From: an uncultured Pelagibacteraceae bacterium
GTDB taxonomy: Bacteria; Pseudomonadota; Alphaproteobacteria; Pelagibacterales; Pelagibacteraceae
DNA length: 64,000 nt
Reading direction: 5' to 3'
Assembly (NCBI GenBank): GCA_902563575.1
Contig: CACEXV010000001.1
Span: 398,354-462,353, forward strand
Each line of letters begins with the position of its first letter. Position 1 is the first letter of the stretch. Below, piece after piece: positions 51,996 to 64,000 of the stretch. The notes below the pieces were generated by a model. That model made no database searches, was not told the DNA's origin, and worked only from the letters and a program-made list of their open reading frames with translations. The translations under genes and the position numbers were made by a program.

Positions 51996-52754
51996 ATGAA
52001 AATAGAAATTATTTCTTGCTTAAGTGACAATTATAGTTATTTAATTCATGAAGAAAAATCAAATATTGTTTCTATAGTTGATCCATCAGAATTTAATGCT
52101 TGCGACAAAGTTATAAAAAAATATAAAAAATTAGATAATATTTTAAATACCCATCATCACGCAGATCATGTTGATGGGAACTTAAGATTAAAGGAAAAAT
52201 ACAATTCAAAAATATTTGGCTTTGAAAAAGATAAAAATCGTATACCAGGAATTGATATTCTTTTATCCGACAATGGTTTCTATAAAATAGGAAATTTAGT
52301 ATTTAAAGTAATCTTCGTTCCTGGTCACACTAGTGGGCATATAGCTTTTCATTTTGAAAAGGAAAAAATCGTTTTCACAGGAGATACCTTATTTTCTTTG
52401 GGTTGCGGTAGAGTTTTTGAGGGTACACATGAGCAGATGTTTAATTCTATAAATAAACTCAAAAATCTCAATCCAGAAACAAGTCTATACTGTGGTCATG
52501 AATATACAAAAAAAAATTTAGAATTTTGTTTAGATATTGATACTCATAACTCTTTTTTAAAGGAAAAAGCGCTAATGATAAATTCTAAATTAAGTAATCG
52601 CCAACCAACTGTACCTACAACTATAGAAGAAGAATTAAAAACTAATATCTTTTTGAGATGTAATGATACAATAATAAAAAAAGCTTTAAAACTTGAGAAT
52701 TCTTCAGATCAGGAAATATTTAGTAAATTAAGGGATTTAAAGGATAATTTTTAA
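51996..52754 (+). CDS. gloB: Hydroxyacylglutathione hydrolase (glyoxalase II)
   Basis: THHHADHVDGNLRL, FVPGHTSGHIAFHF, TGDTLFSLGCGRVFEGT; ATG at 51996 preferred over TTG at 51987. Confidence 0.95.
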   Translation: MKIEIISCLSDNYSYLIHEEKSNIVSIVDPSEFNACDKVIKKYKKLDNILNTHHHADHVDGNLRLKEKYNSKIFGFEKDKNRIPGIDILLSDNGFYKIGNLVFKVIFVPGHTSGHIAFHFEKEKIVFTGDTLFSLGCGRVFEGTHEQMFNSINKLKNLNPETSLYCGHEYTKKNLEFCLDIDTHNSFLKEKALMINSKLSNRQPTVPTTIEEELKTNIFLRCNDTIIKKALKLENSSDQEIFSKLRDLKDNF

Positions 52755-52765
52755 CGTCAATAATC

Positions 52766-52793
52766 TTGACTTGATGTAATTGAGAGCTATATT
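52766..52793 (+). promoter_or_regulatory. Sigma70-like promoter TTGACT-N16-TATATT before rplU
   Basis: Read directly, 27 nt before rplU ATG. Confidence 0.5.
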
Positions 52794-52819
52794 GCCTCAA
52801 AACTTAAGAAAGAAATTTT

Positions 52820-53227
52820 ATGTCATTTGCTATAATTGAGACTGGTGGAAAACAATACAAAGTTTCTACAAGTAAAATACTAGAGGTCGAAAAACTCGAT
52901 GCAAAAAAAGGTGAAACAATTAAGTTTGAAAAAGTTTTGCTTTTGAATGATAACCAGAACACTGAAATTGGAAACCCAAGTATTGAAGGTGCATCTGTGG
53001 AAGCCAAACTTTTAGACAATGTAAAGGATAGAACAATTTTAGTTTTCCATAAAAGAAGAAGAAAACATTCTAGAAAAAAAAATGGCCATCGGCAAAGGCA
53101 TTCAAAAATTCAAATAACAAAAATTTTAGCAAAAAACGGTAAAGTTATTGATGAAGCTAATATAATTAATGAAAAGAAGACTGTGAAAACAGAAAAAAAA
53201 GAGATAAAAAAGAAAGTAAAAAAATAG
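52820..53227 (+). CDS. rplU: 50S ribosomal protein L21
   Basis: 135 aa; MSFAIIETGGKQYKVSTSKILEVEKL; RRRKHSRKKNGHRQRHSKIQI. Confidence 0.97.
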   Translation: MSFAIIETGGKQYKVSTSKILEVEKLDAKKGETIKFEKVLLLNDNQNTEIGNPSIEGASVEAKLLDNVKDRTILVFHKRRRKHSRKKNGHRQRHSKIQITKILAKNGKVIDEANIINEKKTVKTEKKEIKKKVKK

Positions 53228-53236
53228 GATAACAAG

Positions 53237-53491
53237 ATGGCAACAAAAAAAGCAGGTGGATCATCGCGAAACGGCCGAGATAGTAAGGGTCGTAGGCTTG
53301 GAGTTAAAAAATTTGGTGATCAATTTGTTATACCTGGCAATATAATAGTAAGGCAAAGAGGCACAAAAATTCATCCAGGAAATAACGTTGGGATGGGAAG
53401 AGATCACTCAATTTTTTCTCTTATCAAAGGTAAAGTTAAGTTCAAAAAATCAAAATTAAACAGAACTTTTGTTTCTGTAATCCCCAATTAA
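53237..53491 (+). CDS. rpmA: 50S ribosomal protein L27
   Basis: 84 aa; [29 protein letters not shown]. Confidence 0.98.
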   Translation: MATKKAGGSSRNGRDSKGRRLGVKKFGDQFVIPGNIIVRQRGTKIHPGNNVGMGRDHSIFSLIKGKVKFKKSKLNRTFVSVIPN

Positions 53492-53527
53492 GTTTATAAA
53501 TAACTTAAGTTATTTAAAATTATTAAA

Positions 53528-54511
53528 ATGAAATTCTTGGATCAAGCAAAAATATTTATAAAAGCAGGCAATGGTGGCTCTGGATCAGCTAGCTTTCGTC
53601 GAGAAAAGTTTGTTGAATTTGGAGGGCCAGATGGTGGTGATGGTGGTGATGGAGGATCAATAGTTTTTGAGTCAGATAGAAATTTAAATACATTAATTGA
53701 TTACAGATATACGCAACACTTTAAAGCAAGCCATGGGTCGCCTGGAAGTAAAAGAAATAAATCGGGTGCCAAAGGCAAAGATCTAATTCTTAAGGTGCCA
53801 GTAGGTACTCAAATATACGAAGAGGACAACAACACTTTAATATATGATTTTACAAAGACCAAAGATAGATTTTTAGTAGCCAGTGGAGGTGAAGGTGGTT
53901 TAGGAAATGTAAGATTTAAGAGCTCAGTTAATAGAGCGCCAAGAAAAAAAACTAATGGGAGGGTTGGTGAAGAGTTTTGGATTTGGTTACAACTTAAAGT
54001 AATTGCTGATATTGGTATTGTTGGTTTGCCGAATGCTGGTAAATCAAGTTTGCTAGCAGCCTTAACGAGAGCAAAACCTAAAATTGCGGATTATCCATTT
54101 ACAACCTTAAATCCAAATCTAGGAGTTTGTTTTTATAAGAATAGGGAGGTTACTTTAGCGGATATACCTGGTTTAATTGAGGGAGCTCATAAAGGAGTGG
54201 GATTAGGAGACAAATTTCTAAGACATATAGAAAGATGTAAGGTTCTTATCCACTTAATAGATTTGACTGCAGACAATCTATTTTCAAACTACAAAAAAAT
54301 AAGGTCTGAACTAGCATCTTATGATAAATCTTTGGTAAAAAAAAAGGAGATTATATTTTTTAATAAATCAGATTGTATGGATAAAAAGACAGTTGATGTA
54401 AAATTACGAAATTTTAAATTTAAAAATAAATCAAATTATTCAATAATATCTACCTACAACAAGACAGACTTGGATAAAGTAAAAAAAATTTTATTAAAAA
54501 ATGTTAGTTAA
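53528..54511 (+). CDS. obgE: GTPase Obg/CgtA
   Basis: 327 aa; KFLDQAKIFIKAGNGGSGSASFRREKFV, GLPNAGKSSLLAAL. Confidence 0.97.
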   Translation: MKFLDQAKIFIKAGNGGSGSASFRREKFVEFGGPDGGDGGDGGSIVFESDRNLNTLIDYRYTQHFKASHGSPGSKRNKSGAKGKDLILKVPVGTQIYEEDNNTLIYDFTKTKDRFLVASGGEGGLGNVRFKSSVNRAPRKKTNGRVGEEFWIWLQLKVIADIGIVGLPNAGKSSLLAALTRAKPKIADYPFTTLNPNLGVCFYKNREVTLADIPGLIEGAHKGVGLGDKFLRHIERCKVLIHLIDLTADNLFSNYKKIRSELASYDKSLVKKKEIIFFNKSDCMDKKTVDVKLRNFKFKNKSNYSIISTYNKTDLDKVKKILLKNVS

Positions 54512-55586
54512 AAACTCAAAAAAAATAGTAATAAAACTAGGTTCATCAACTGTTGTTGATAAAAATGGAAAATTCAAATCTGATTGGGTAAATAGTTTGA
54601 TAAAAGACATAAAGAAATATTATAAAAATCTCTCTATCGTTATAGTTTCATCGGGGGCGATAGCTTTGGGGCAGAGCTACTTAAAAATAAAACAAAAAAA
54701 AATAAAAATCGACATGAGTCAAGCTATTGCAGCAGTTGGCCAGATTCATTTGGCTGAAAAATTCCAAAAAATTTTTCGTAAAAATAATTTCGAAACAGCT
54801 CAAATATTAATTTCATTATCTGACACAGAACAAAGGCGTAGAGCACTTAATGTTAGAAGAACATTTGAAAATTTATTTAAAATGGGCGTAATTCCTGTGG
54901 TAAATGAAAACGATACTACAGCAACTACTGAAATTAAATATGGAGACAATGATAGATTAGCGGCTAGAGTAGCGCAAATTATTGGAGCGGACACTCTAAT
55001 ATTGTACTCTGATACAGATGGCTTATACGATAAATCAAAAAAATTAATATCTAAAATTGATAATATCGATGATAAAGTTTTAAGTTTAGCGGGAAAAAAC
55101 ACTAATAGTTACGGATCTGGGGGTATGATTACTAAAATTGAAGCTGCAAAGATTTGTATGAATGCGGGATGCAATATGTTCATCGCAAATGGAAAGAAAA
55201 AAAATCCCATAAAAAGAATGATTAACACCGGTTTATACACAAGGTTTAATCCAAAAATTTCAACTTTAGACGCAAGAAAAAAATGGATAGTGAGTTCTCT
55301 TTCATCCTCAGGTAAAATTTGCATAGACACTGGCGCCATGGTTGCAATATCGAATGGGAAAAGTTTACTTGCGGCAGGTGTTAAAAAAGTTGTTGGAACA
55401 TTTTCAAAAGGTGAAAATGTATTAGTAATTAATGAAAACAATAAGGAATTAGCAAGAGGATTATCCTCATTTTCGTCGGATGAAATAAATAAAATTAAAG
55501 GTAAACAGAGCAGTGACATTGAAAAAATTTTAGGCTATCCAAGTAAGTCTGAAATAATTCATAAAGATGATATGGTAGATATATAA
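54501..55586 (+). CDS. proB: Glutamate 5-kinase
   Basis: 361 aa; KIVIKLGSSTVV, SSGAIALGQ, PUA C-terminus. Confidence 0.97.
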   Translation: MLVKNSKKIVIKLGSSTVVDKNGKFKSDWVNSLIKDIKKYYKNLSIVIVSSGAIALGQSYLKIKQKKIKIDMSQAIAAVGQIHLAEKFQKIFRKNNFETAQILISLSDTEQRRRALNVRRTFENLFKMGVIPVVNENDTTATTEIKYGDNDRLAARVAQIIGADTLILYSDTDGLYDKSKKLISKIDNIDDKVLSLAGKNTNSYGSGGMITKIEAAKICMNAGCNMFIANGKKKNPIKRMINTGLYTRFNPKISTLDARKKWIVSSLSSSGKICIDTGAMVAISNGKSLLAAGVKKVVGTFSKGENVLVINENNKELARGLSSFSSDEINKIKGKQSSDIEKILGYPSKSEIIHKDDMVDI

Positions 55587-56827
55587 TGATTTATTTAAAA
55601 AAAATTGGGGCCAGAGCAAAAAAATCTTTTGAAAAACTCAAGAAAGTTGACCATAAAATTATTAAAAAAGTTTTAGAGGATTACAATAAAAAGCTTCGAG
55701 ATAATAAATTTTTGATAATAAAAAACAATCAAAGAGATGTTAAAAATGTAATTAGAAAAAGTCTGGTTGATAGGTTGGTGCTAAATGAGGGTAGATTAGA
55801 AGCTATTAGGTCTTCTATTAATCAAATAGCAAAATTTGAGAATCCGGTAGGAAAAACTTTAGCTAAATGGAAACAGCCTAATAAATTGTTGATAAAAAGA
55901 GTCACTACACCGATTGGGGTTATTGGTGTAATTTATGAGAGCAGGCCAAATGTTACAGCTGATGTTGCAGCTCTTTGTCTTAAATCTGGTAATTGTGCAA
56001 TCTTGAGAGGTGGAAGCGAAGCATTTTACTCAAACAAAATTCTATCAGATCTGTTTAGAGAGAGTCTAAGATCAAAAAATATAGATCAAAATTGTGTCCA
56101 GTTTATTGAAAAAAAGAATAGATCAATTGTAGACTACATGCTCTCAAGCATGAATAATTATATTGATGTTATAGTGCCTAGAGGTGGGAAAGGTCTAGTA
56201 AAAAAAGTTCAAGAAATTTCAAAAGTTCATGTCATTGGTCATTTGGAGGGACTTTGCCATACGTATGTTGAAAAATCCTCGAAAATTCAAATGGCCAAAA
56301 GTCTAGTCTTGAATTCTAAATTGAGAAGAACAAGCATTTGTGGGGCTTTGGAGACACTCTTAATTCAAGAGTCAGCGCTTCAATCACATGGTATCCCAAT
56401 AATTGAGTCTTTGATCAAAAAAGGATGTGAAGTTAGAGTTGATAAAAAGATAAATAAAATATTTAAAGGTGAACTTAAATTAGCTAGTAACAAGGATTGG
56501 AGCACTGAGTATTTGGATAAAATTTTATCTGTAAAATCTGTTGCCAACGTTAAAGAAGCTGTAGAACATATTCTCAAATATGGAACTATGCATACCGACT
56601 CTATTATTACAAAGAGTCAAAGCTCTTCTGATTATTTTTTAAAAAATGTTAATAGCTCAATTGCAATGCATAATGTCTCTACACAATTTGCGGATGGAGG
56701 TGAATTCGGATTTGGTGGTGAGATCGGAATATCAACAAATAAACTACCGCCAAGAGGGCCGGTTGGAATAAATCAGCTTACATCTTATAAATATGAAGTT
56801 TATGGTAAAGGAATTACTAGATCTTAG
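55586..56827 (+). CDS. proA: Glutamate-5-semialdehyde dehydrogenase
   Basis: 413 aa; GVIGVIYESRPNVTADVAALCLKSGNCAILRGGSEA. Confidence 0.97.
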   Translation: MIYLKKIGARAKKSFEKLKKVDHKIIKKVLEDYNKKLRDNKFLIIKNNQRDVKNVIRKSLVDRLVLNEGRLEAIRSSINQIAKFENPVGKTLAKWKQPNKLLIKRVTTPIGVIGVIYESRPNVTADVAALCLKSGNCAILRGGSEAFYSNKILSDLFRESLRSKNIDQNCVQFIEKKNRSIVDYMLSSMNNYIDVIVPRGGKGLVKKVQEISKVHVIGHLEGLCHTYVEKSSKIQMAKSLVLNSKLRRTSICGALETLLIQESALQSHGIPIIESLIKKGCEVRVDKKINKIFKGELKLASNKDWSTEYLDKILSVKSVANVKEAVEHILKYGTMHTDSIITKSQSSSDYFLKNVNSSIAMHNVSTQFADGGEFGFGGEIGISTNKLPPRGPVGINQLTSYKYEVYGKGITRS

Positions 56828-56830
56828 GTA

Positions 56831-57364
56831 ATGAGAATTCCAAAAACTTATTCAATTGCACTATTAGGAGGTTCATTTGATCCTCCCCATATAGGACACT
56901 TAAAAATTTCTAAACAGGCTCTTAAAATTCTACCAATAAAGAAATTGTATTGGGTAGTAACAAAAAAAAATCCGTTTAAAAATAGACCTTTTTACAATTT
57001 GAAAAATCGAATTAGAAAATGCGTTAAAATAGTTAAGAAAGTAAAAAAGATCGAAGTGGTATACTTGGATGAAAAAATAAAATCTTCTAGAACTGTAAAT
57101 GTAATTACTTTTTTTAAAAGTAGAGTAAGATCAAACAAAATTTTTTTTATAATGGGTTCGGATACTTTAATAAACTTTCATAAATGGCAAAATTACAGAA
57201 AAATTATAAATAATTGTAAATTGGTAGTTTTTTCCCGTACCGGATATGACCAAAAAGCTTTAAAATCTTTTGTAGCAAAAAAATGGGAGAAAAATATTAT
57301 TTTTTTGAAAAATAAGAGGTTTAATATATCTTCTACTATGATAAGAAATAAGTTATCTGACTAA
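56831..57364 (+). CDS. nadD: Nicotinate-nucleotide adenylyltransferase
   Basis: 177 aa; ALLGGSFDPPHIGHLKIS; C-terminal NISSTMIRNKL. Confidence 0.95.
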   Translation: MRIPKTYSIALLGGSFDPPHIGHLKISKQALKILPIKKLYWVVTKKNPFKNRPFYNLKNRIRKCVKIVKKVKKIEVVYLDEKIKSSRTVNVITFFKSRVRSNKIFFIMGSDTLINFHKWQNYRKIINNCKLVVFSRTGYDQKALKSFVAKKWEKNIIFLKNKRFNISSTMIRNKLSD

Positions 57365-57711
57365 TGGAAATTTTAAAAATTAAGAAACTAATAGAGAAAA
57401 TACTAGACAATAATAAAGCGATAAACATTATTTCAATAGATTTGAAAAACAAAACGTATATTGCGGATTATATGATTGTTGCATCAGGCACCTCATCGAG
57501 ACATATACAATCTTTGTCAGAAATCTTATGCGCCGAATTAAAAAAAAGTGGCATAAATGATTGTAAAATTGAGGGAAAAGACAGTCCAGACTGGAAACTG
57601 GTTGATGCTTTAGACGTAATTGTTCATATTTTTCACCCAGAAAAAAGAAGTTTCTATGACTTAGAAAAAATGTGGCAAGAGCAAATACCCAAAGAAAAGG
57701 CACAAATATGA
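57364..57711 (+). CDS. rsfS: Ribosomal silencing factor RsfS
   Basis: 115 aa; ADYMIVASGTSSRHIQSL, GKDSPDWKLVDALDVIVHIFHPEKRSFYDLEKMW. Confidence 0.95.
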   Translation: MEILKIKKLIEKILDNNKAINIISIDLKNKTYIADYMIVASGTSSRHIQSLSEILCAELKKSGINDCKIEGKDSPDWKLVDALDVIVHIFHPEKRSFYDLEKMWQEQIPKEKAQI

Positions 57712-58847
57712 TAAAAAAAATTTTTCTTATAATATTAATTTTAAACTTTCAAAATTTTGCTAATGCTAACAAGTATGATGAGCTCTATGGTAAAATAGAT
57801 CTATTTGGAGAAGTTTTAGAAAAAATTGATAAAGAATATATTGATGAAATAGATCAAGCAGATGTGATGGACTCTGCAATAAACGGAGTTCTGCAATCAT
57901 TAGACCCTTACTCCTCTTACATGAGCCCGGAACTTTTTAGGGACATGCAAACCGATACTCGGGGAGAGTTCGGTGGTCTTGGGATAGAGATAGGAATGGA
58001 GGCTGGAGTTGTAAAAGTAATAAGCCCTATCGATGGAACGCCCGCTGATGAAGCTGGCATAAAAGCCGGAGATTTCATTGTTAAAATTGATGGTGAACAA
58101 GTTCAAGGCAAAACTCTTATGGAGTCTGTAAAACTAATGCGGGGCCCAGTAGGAACTTCAATAAAACTCACCATTAGAAGAAAAAATGTAAAAAAAGCTT
58201 TAGAATTTGAAGTGGAGAGAAAAATCATTGAAGTAAAGTCGGTAAAAGCAAAATTGATAGGTAAGAGAAAGAACATTGCATATGTCAGGCTTAAGTCTTT
58301 TAATGAGAATAGTGATAATCAACTCATCGACAATATTAAGATATTTGAAAATAAAAATAATCCATTAGGTTATGTGATTGATGTGAGAAACAACCCTGGA
58401 GGATTATTAGCGCAGGCAATTAGAATCACAGACTTTTTTTTAGATGACGGTGAAATTGTTTCAACAAAAGGAAGAAAAAGATCAGAGACAAGAAAATTTT
58501 TTGCAAAATCTGGTGACGGCATCTCTGGCAAACCAATAATAATATTAATAAATAATGGGTCAGCGTCTGCTTCAGAAATTTTAGCTGGAGCATTAAAAGA
58601 TCACAAAAGAGCTATTTTAATCGGAGAAACTTCATATGGAAAAGGGTCAGTCCAATCAATTATACCACTTAAAAATGGTGGTGGAATGAGATTAACAATT
58701 TCAAAATATTATCTTCCGTCTGGAAAATCTATTTCCGAAGTAGGTGTAGAACCAGATATTTTCGTTGAAGAGGTGGAGTCGAATTTTAAGATTGATACTG
58801 AAACTGATAATCAGCTCGATTATGCAATTAAATTGCTTCAATCGTAA
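57708..58847 (+). CDS. ctpA: Carboxy-terminal processing protease (S41)
   Basis: ATG at 57708 begins a signal peptide (MIKKIFLIILILNFQNFANA); PDZ and NNGSASASEILAGALKDHKRAILIGETSYGKGSVQ. Confidence 0.95.
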   Translation: MIKKIFLIILILNFQNFANANKYDELYGKIDLFGEVLEKIDKEYIDEIDQADVMDSAINGVLQSLDPYSSYMSPELFRDMQTDTRGEFGGLGIEIGMEAGVVKVISPIDGTPADEAGIKAGDFIVKIDGEQVQGKTLMESVKLMRGPVGTSIKLTIRRKNVKKALEFEVERKIIEVKSVKAKLIGKRKNIAYVRLKSFNENSDNQLIDNIKIFENKNNPLGYVIDVRNNPGGLLAQAIRITDFFLDDGEIVSTKGRKRSETRKFFAKSGDGISGKPIIILINNGSASASEILAGALKDHKRAILIGETSYGKGSVQSIIPLKNGGGMRLTISKYYLPSGKSISEVGVEPDIFVEEVESNFKIDTETDNQLDYAIKLLQS

Positions 58848-59318
58848 ATGAGTAAAAAGACTCTTCCTTTAAGAATTGGGGTAGGCGCAGTATTATTAAA
58901 TAGAAATAATCAGGTATTTGTGGGTAAGAGAAAAGATAATCCAATAAATAAATGGCAAATGCCACAAGGAGGAGTTGATAATAAGGAAAAGCTGGTTGAT
59001 GCGCTAAAACGAGAACTATACGAGGAAACGAGTGTAAAAAGTTACAAAATTATTCATGAATTAGACAGATGGCTGACATATGAACTGCCTGAAAACTTGT
59101 TAGGGAAAATATGGAGAGGAAAATATAGAGGTCAAAAACAAAAGTGGTTCATACTAAGATTTTCTGGAGAAGAAAGTGAAATAAACGTTAATACAAAAAA
59201 ACCTGAATTTTTAGAATGGAAATGGGTCGATATTGAAAGTCTACCAGATATAATCGTTGATTTTAAAAAAAAAGTTTACGAAGAATTATTAATAGAAATT
59301 AAAAAAACTATTTTCTAA
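58848..59318 (+). CDS. rppH: RNA pyrophosphohydrolase / Nudix hydrolase
   Basis: 156 aa; Nudix-box-like GGVDNKEKLVDALKRELYEETSV. Confidence 0.94.
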   Translation: MSKKTLPLRIGVGAVLLNRNNQVFVGKRKDNPINKWQMPQGGVDNKEKLVDALKRELYEETSVKSYKIIHELDRWLTYELPENLLGKIWRGKYRGQKQKWFILRFSGEESEINVNTKKPEFLEWKWVDIESLPDIIVDFKKKVYEELLIEIKKTIF

Positions 59319-59697
59319 TCGCCTCTAAAGCATCTGCTTTATGAGACAATATGTATTTCTCTTTATCACTTAAATTTGATTTGCCTAGTCCCACATTTAC
59401 TTCTTTTAGTAAAGCCGCTATTTCATTGTTACTAAATTCCTTTAAGTTCCTTGCTGAAGTTGTAAGTATCAAAAGAATGTTATCTGAGAACTCTACAATT
59501 CCATCATCCAAGTAAAAATTTTCTAAATCTTTCTCCCCGATTTTAATTATTCCTGGTCTTAAAAAGGTGACTAAAGCAATATGATCTTTTAAGATTGTCA
59601 TTTCCCCTTCATAAGATGGTATAGTTACTTGATCAACTTCTGAGGTAAAAATAGTTTTTTCTGGAGTGACAATTTCTAATTTAAAATTTGAAGCCAT
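59308..59697 (-). CDS. atpC: F-type ATP synthase epsilon subunit
   Basis: 129 aa; FKLEIVTPEKTIFTSEVDQVTIPSYEGEMTIL. Confidence 0.97.
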   Translation of the reverse strand: MASNFKLEIVTPEKTIFTSEVDQVTIPSYEGEMTILKDHIALVTFLRPGIIKIGEKDLENFYLDDGIVEFSDNILLILTTSARNLKEFSNNEIAALLKEVNVGLGKSNLSDKEKYILSHKADALEAIRK

Positions 59698-59700
59698 TTA

Positions 59701-61999
<2,299 letters not shown>

Positions 62000-62002
62000 G
62001 AT

Positions 62003-63526
62003 CTATTTTTTTAAATCCTCAATTATTTTTGTCAAAATTATTTCATTGTTTTCATCAAGTTTACCTGTAGTATCAATTGAATTTAATAGTTCCATATTAT
62101 CTGCCTTTATTTTATCTAAAAGTTTATTTTCAAATTCCTTAATTTTATTTAGGTCTATATTGTCCAAAAATCCTTTCACACCTGAAAAAATAACGACCAC
62201 TTGTTCAGCAACGGTTAGGGGAGAATATTGATTTTGTTTCAATAATTCAGTTAGTTTTGAACCTCTATTTAGTAATTTTTGTGTCGATGCGTCCAAGTCA
62301 GATCCGAATTGTGCAAAAGCTGCCATTTCTCTATACTGAGCTAATTCAAGCTTGATAGATCCTGCGACTTTTTTCATTGCTTTAGTCTGTGCAGCAGAGC
62401 CAACTCTCGAAACAGATAAACCAACGTTCACAGCTGGTCTGATACCTTGATTGAAAAGTTCGGTCTCTAAAAAAATTTGACCATCAGTAATTGAAATTAC
62501 ATTTGTAGGAATATATGCTGATACGTCACCAGCTTGTGTTTCAATAATTGGAAGAGCCGTTAAAGAGCCGCCGCCTTCATTTTCGTTAAGTTTAGCCGCT
62601 CTTTCCAAAAGTCGACTATGTAAGTAAAATACGTCACCTGGATAAGCTTCCCTTCCTGGTGGTCTCCTTAATAAAAGGGACATCTGTCTGTAAGCAACTG
62701 CTTGCTTGGATAAATCGTCGTATATTATTAAAGCATGCATTCCATTATCTCTGAAATATTCACCAATAGTACACCCAGTATATGGCGCTAAAAATTGAAG
62801 TGGAGCTGAGTCTGACGCCGTAGCTGAAACGACAGTTGTATATTTCATGGCGCCGGCATCTTCAAGTGTTTTTACTATTTGTGCAACCGTTGATCTTTTT
62901 TGCCCGATGGCCACATAAACACAGTAAAGTTTCTTTTTTTCATCATTAGTTTCATTAATTTTTTTTTGATTAATTATAGTATCAACTGCTACAGCAGTTT
63001 TCCCGGTTTGTCTGTCGCCAATAATTAACTCCCTCTGTCCTCTACCAATTGGGATCAAACTATCAATAGCTTTCAATCCTGTTTGCATAGGTTCATTAAC
63101 TGATTTTCTTGGTATTATTCCTGGAGCTTTTACTTCAACTCTTTTCCTCTTAATTGATTTATCCAAACTTCCTTTGCCATCAATCGGATTGCCAAGCCCG
63201 TCCAAAACCCTACCTAATAATTCTTTGCCTACTGGCACGTCAACAATTGCTTTTGTTCTTTTTACAGTGTCACCTTCTTTGATTTGCCTATCATCTCCAA
63301 ATATCACTATACCAACATTGTCATTTTCCAAATTCAGAGCCATTCCTTTAGAGCCATCATTAAATTCAACCATCTCACCGGCTTGAACATGGTCCAATCC
63401 GTAAACTCTTGCGATACCGTCACCTACTGATAAAACTTTACCAACTTCAGATACTTCAGCAGATTTACCAAAGTTTTTTATTTGTTCTTTCAATATTTTA
63501 GTAATTTCAGAGGGATTGATTTCCAT
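62003..63526 (-). CDS. atpA: F-type ATP synthase alpha subunit
   Basis: 507 aa; [15 protein letters not shown]. Confidence 0.99.
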   Translation of the reverse strand: MEINPSEITKILKEQIKNFGKSAEVSEVGKVLSVGDGIARVYGLDHVQAGEMVEFNDGSKGMALNLENDNVGIVIFGDDRQIKEGDTVKRTKAIVDVPVGKELLGRVLDGLGNPIDGKGSLDKSIKRKRVEVKAPGIIPRKSVNEPMQTGLKAIDSLIPIGRGQRELIIGDRQTGKTAVAVDTIINQKKINETNDEKKKLYCVYVAIGQKRSTVAQIVKTLEDAGAMKYTTVVSATASDSAPLQFLAPYTGCTIGEYFRDNGMHALIIYDDLSKQAVAYRQMSLLLRRPPGREAYPGDVFYLHSRLLERAAKLNENEGGGSLTALPIIETQAGDVSAYIPTNVISITDGQIFLETELFNQGIRPAVNVGLSVSRVGSAAQTKAMKKVAGSIKLELAQYREMAAFAQFGSDLDASTQKLLNRGSKLTELLKQNQYSPLTVAEQVVVIFSGVKGFLDNIDLNKIKEFENKLLDKIKADNMELLNSIDTTGKLDENNEIILTKIIEDLKK

Positions 63527-63999
63527 TATTGCTCCATCATTGCTTTTTCATATTTTTTTAATTTGTTTTTTATTGACGTATCTATCATCAAGCTACCAAG
63601 TTGTATCTTCAAGCCTCCTATTAAACTTTCATCGACTTTATATTTGAATTTTATAGTGCTTTTTAAAACTTGAGACAGTTCTGTGTTGATATTGTTTATC
63701 TCATTGTCATCGAGTTTCTTTGCTGAAGTTAACGATGCATCAATCTCGTTTTTATCTTTAGATAGCAATTTGAAGAAACTATCTATTATCTTTCGTAAAT
63801 AAAATAATCTACTTTTTTTTATCAATAATAAAAGAAAGTTTTTTAAGGTTAAATCGAATTTCATCAGATCTGATAAACTATTTACAATTTCATTTTGTTG
63901 ATTTTTTAAATAAGTTGGATTTTTAACGAAACTTACAAAGTCGGTATTGGTATCATATAAACTTTTTACTAACGTAAGATTTTTTGATAATTTTTCCAA
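63526..63999 (-). CDS. atpH: F-type ATP synthase delta subunit, probably truncated by window edge
   Basis: Upstream of atpA; C-terminal [33 protein letters not shown]; apparent start is TTG at the edge. Confidence 0.93.
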   Translation of the reverse strand: MEKLSKNLTLVKSLYDTNTDFVSFVKNPTYLKNQQNEIVNSLSDLMKFDLTLKNFLLLLIKKSRLFYLRKIIDSFFKLLSKDKNEIDASLTSAKKLDDNEINNINTELSQVLKSTIKFKYKVDESLIGGLKIQLGSLMIDTSIKNKLKKYEKAMMEQ

Positions 64000-64000
64000 A

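Noticed and set aside
55109-55519. 136-aa minus-strand ORF inside proB
   Set aside because: Antisense to conserved ProB kinase/PUA region; no independent gene signals.

Overview
AT-rich, densely packed bacterial chromosome segment. Small genome spacing, gene families and gene order suggest a streamlined marine alphaproteobacterium of the SAR11/Pelagibacterales type; this is inferred from content, not a database hit. About 50 protein genes are supported. They include lepA (partial), glycosyltransferase-thrS-infC-rpmI-rplT-pheST, gltBD, uppP plus an O-antigen ligase-like gene, thiolase, HDAC-like, acetoacetyl-CoA synthetase, aceE-aceF, a TAXI-type TRAP transporter, SUV3-like helicase-TerB-FdxA-CarD, acyl-CoA synthetase, dsbB-coq7, argH-lptM-lysA-plsC, tyrA-hisC, metX-metW-gloB, rplU-rpmA-obgE-proBA-nadD-rsfS-ctpA-rppH, and atpHAGDC (edge-truncated). 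There are two tRNAs: Arg(ACG) and Leu(CAA). Mobile elements, CRISPR arrays and prophage were not seen. The observations most worth checking are: (1) an unlisted 21-aa Lys/Arg-only mini-gene with its own RBS and terminator, convergent with a CarD gene that has a Lys-rich tail; (2) a SAM-II-like riboswitch followed directly by an intrinsic terminator before metX; (3) an E1 (AceE) with an N-terminal lipoyl domain next to an E2 with a similar one; (4) a one-base frameshift in hisC; (5) several small genes missed by the ORF track, including an LptM-like lipoprotein between argH and lysA; (6) an uncharacterised protein with two winged-HTH-like segments; (7) a terminator-like hairpin between the TRAP binding-protein and permease genes.
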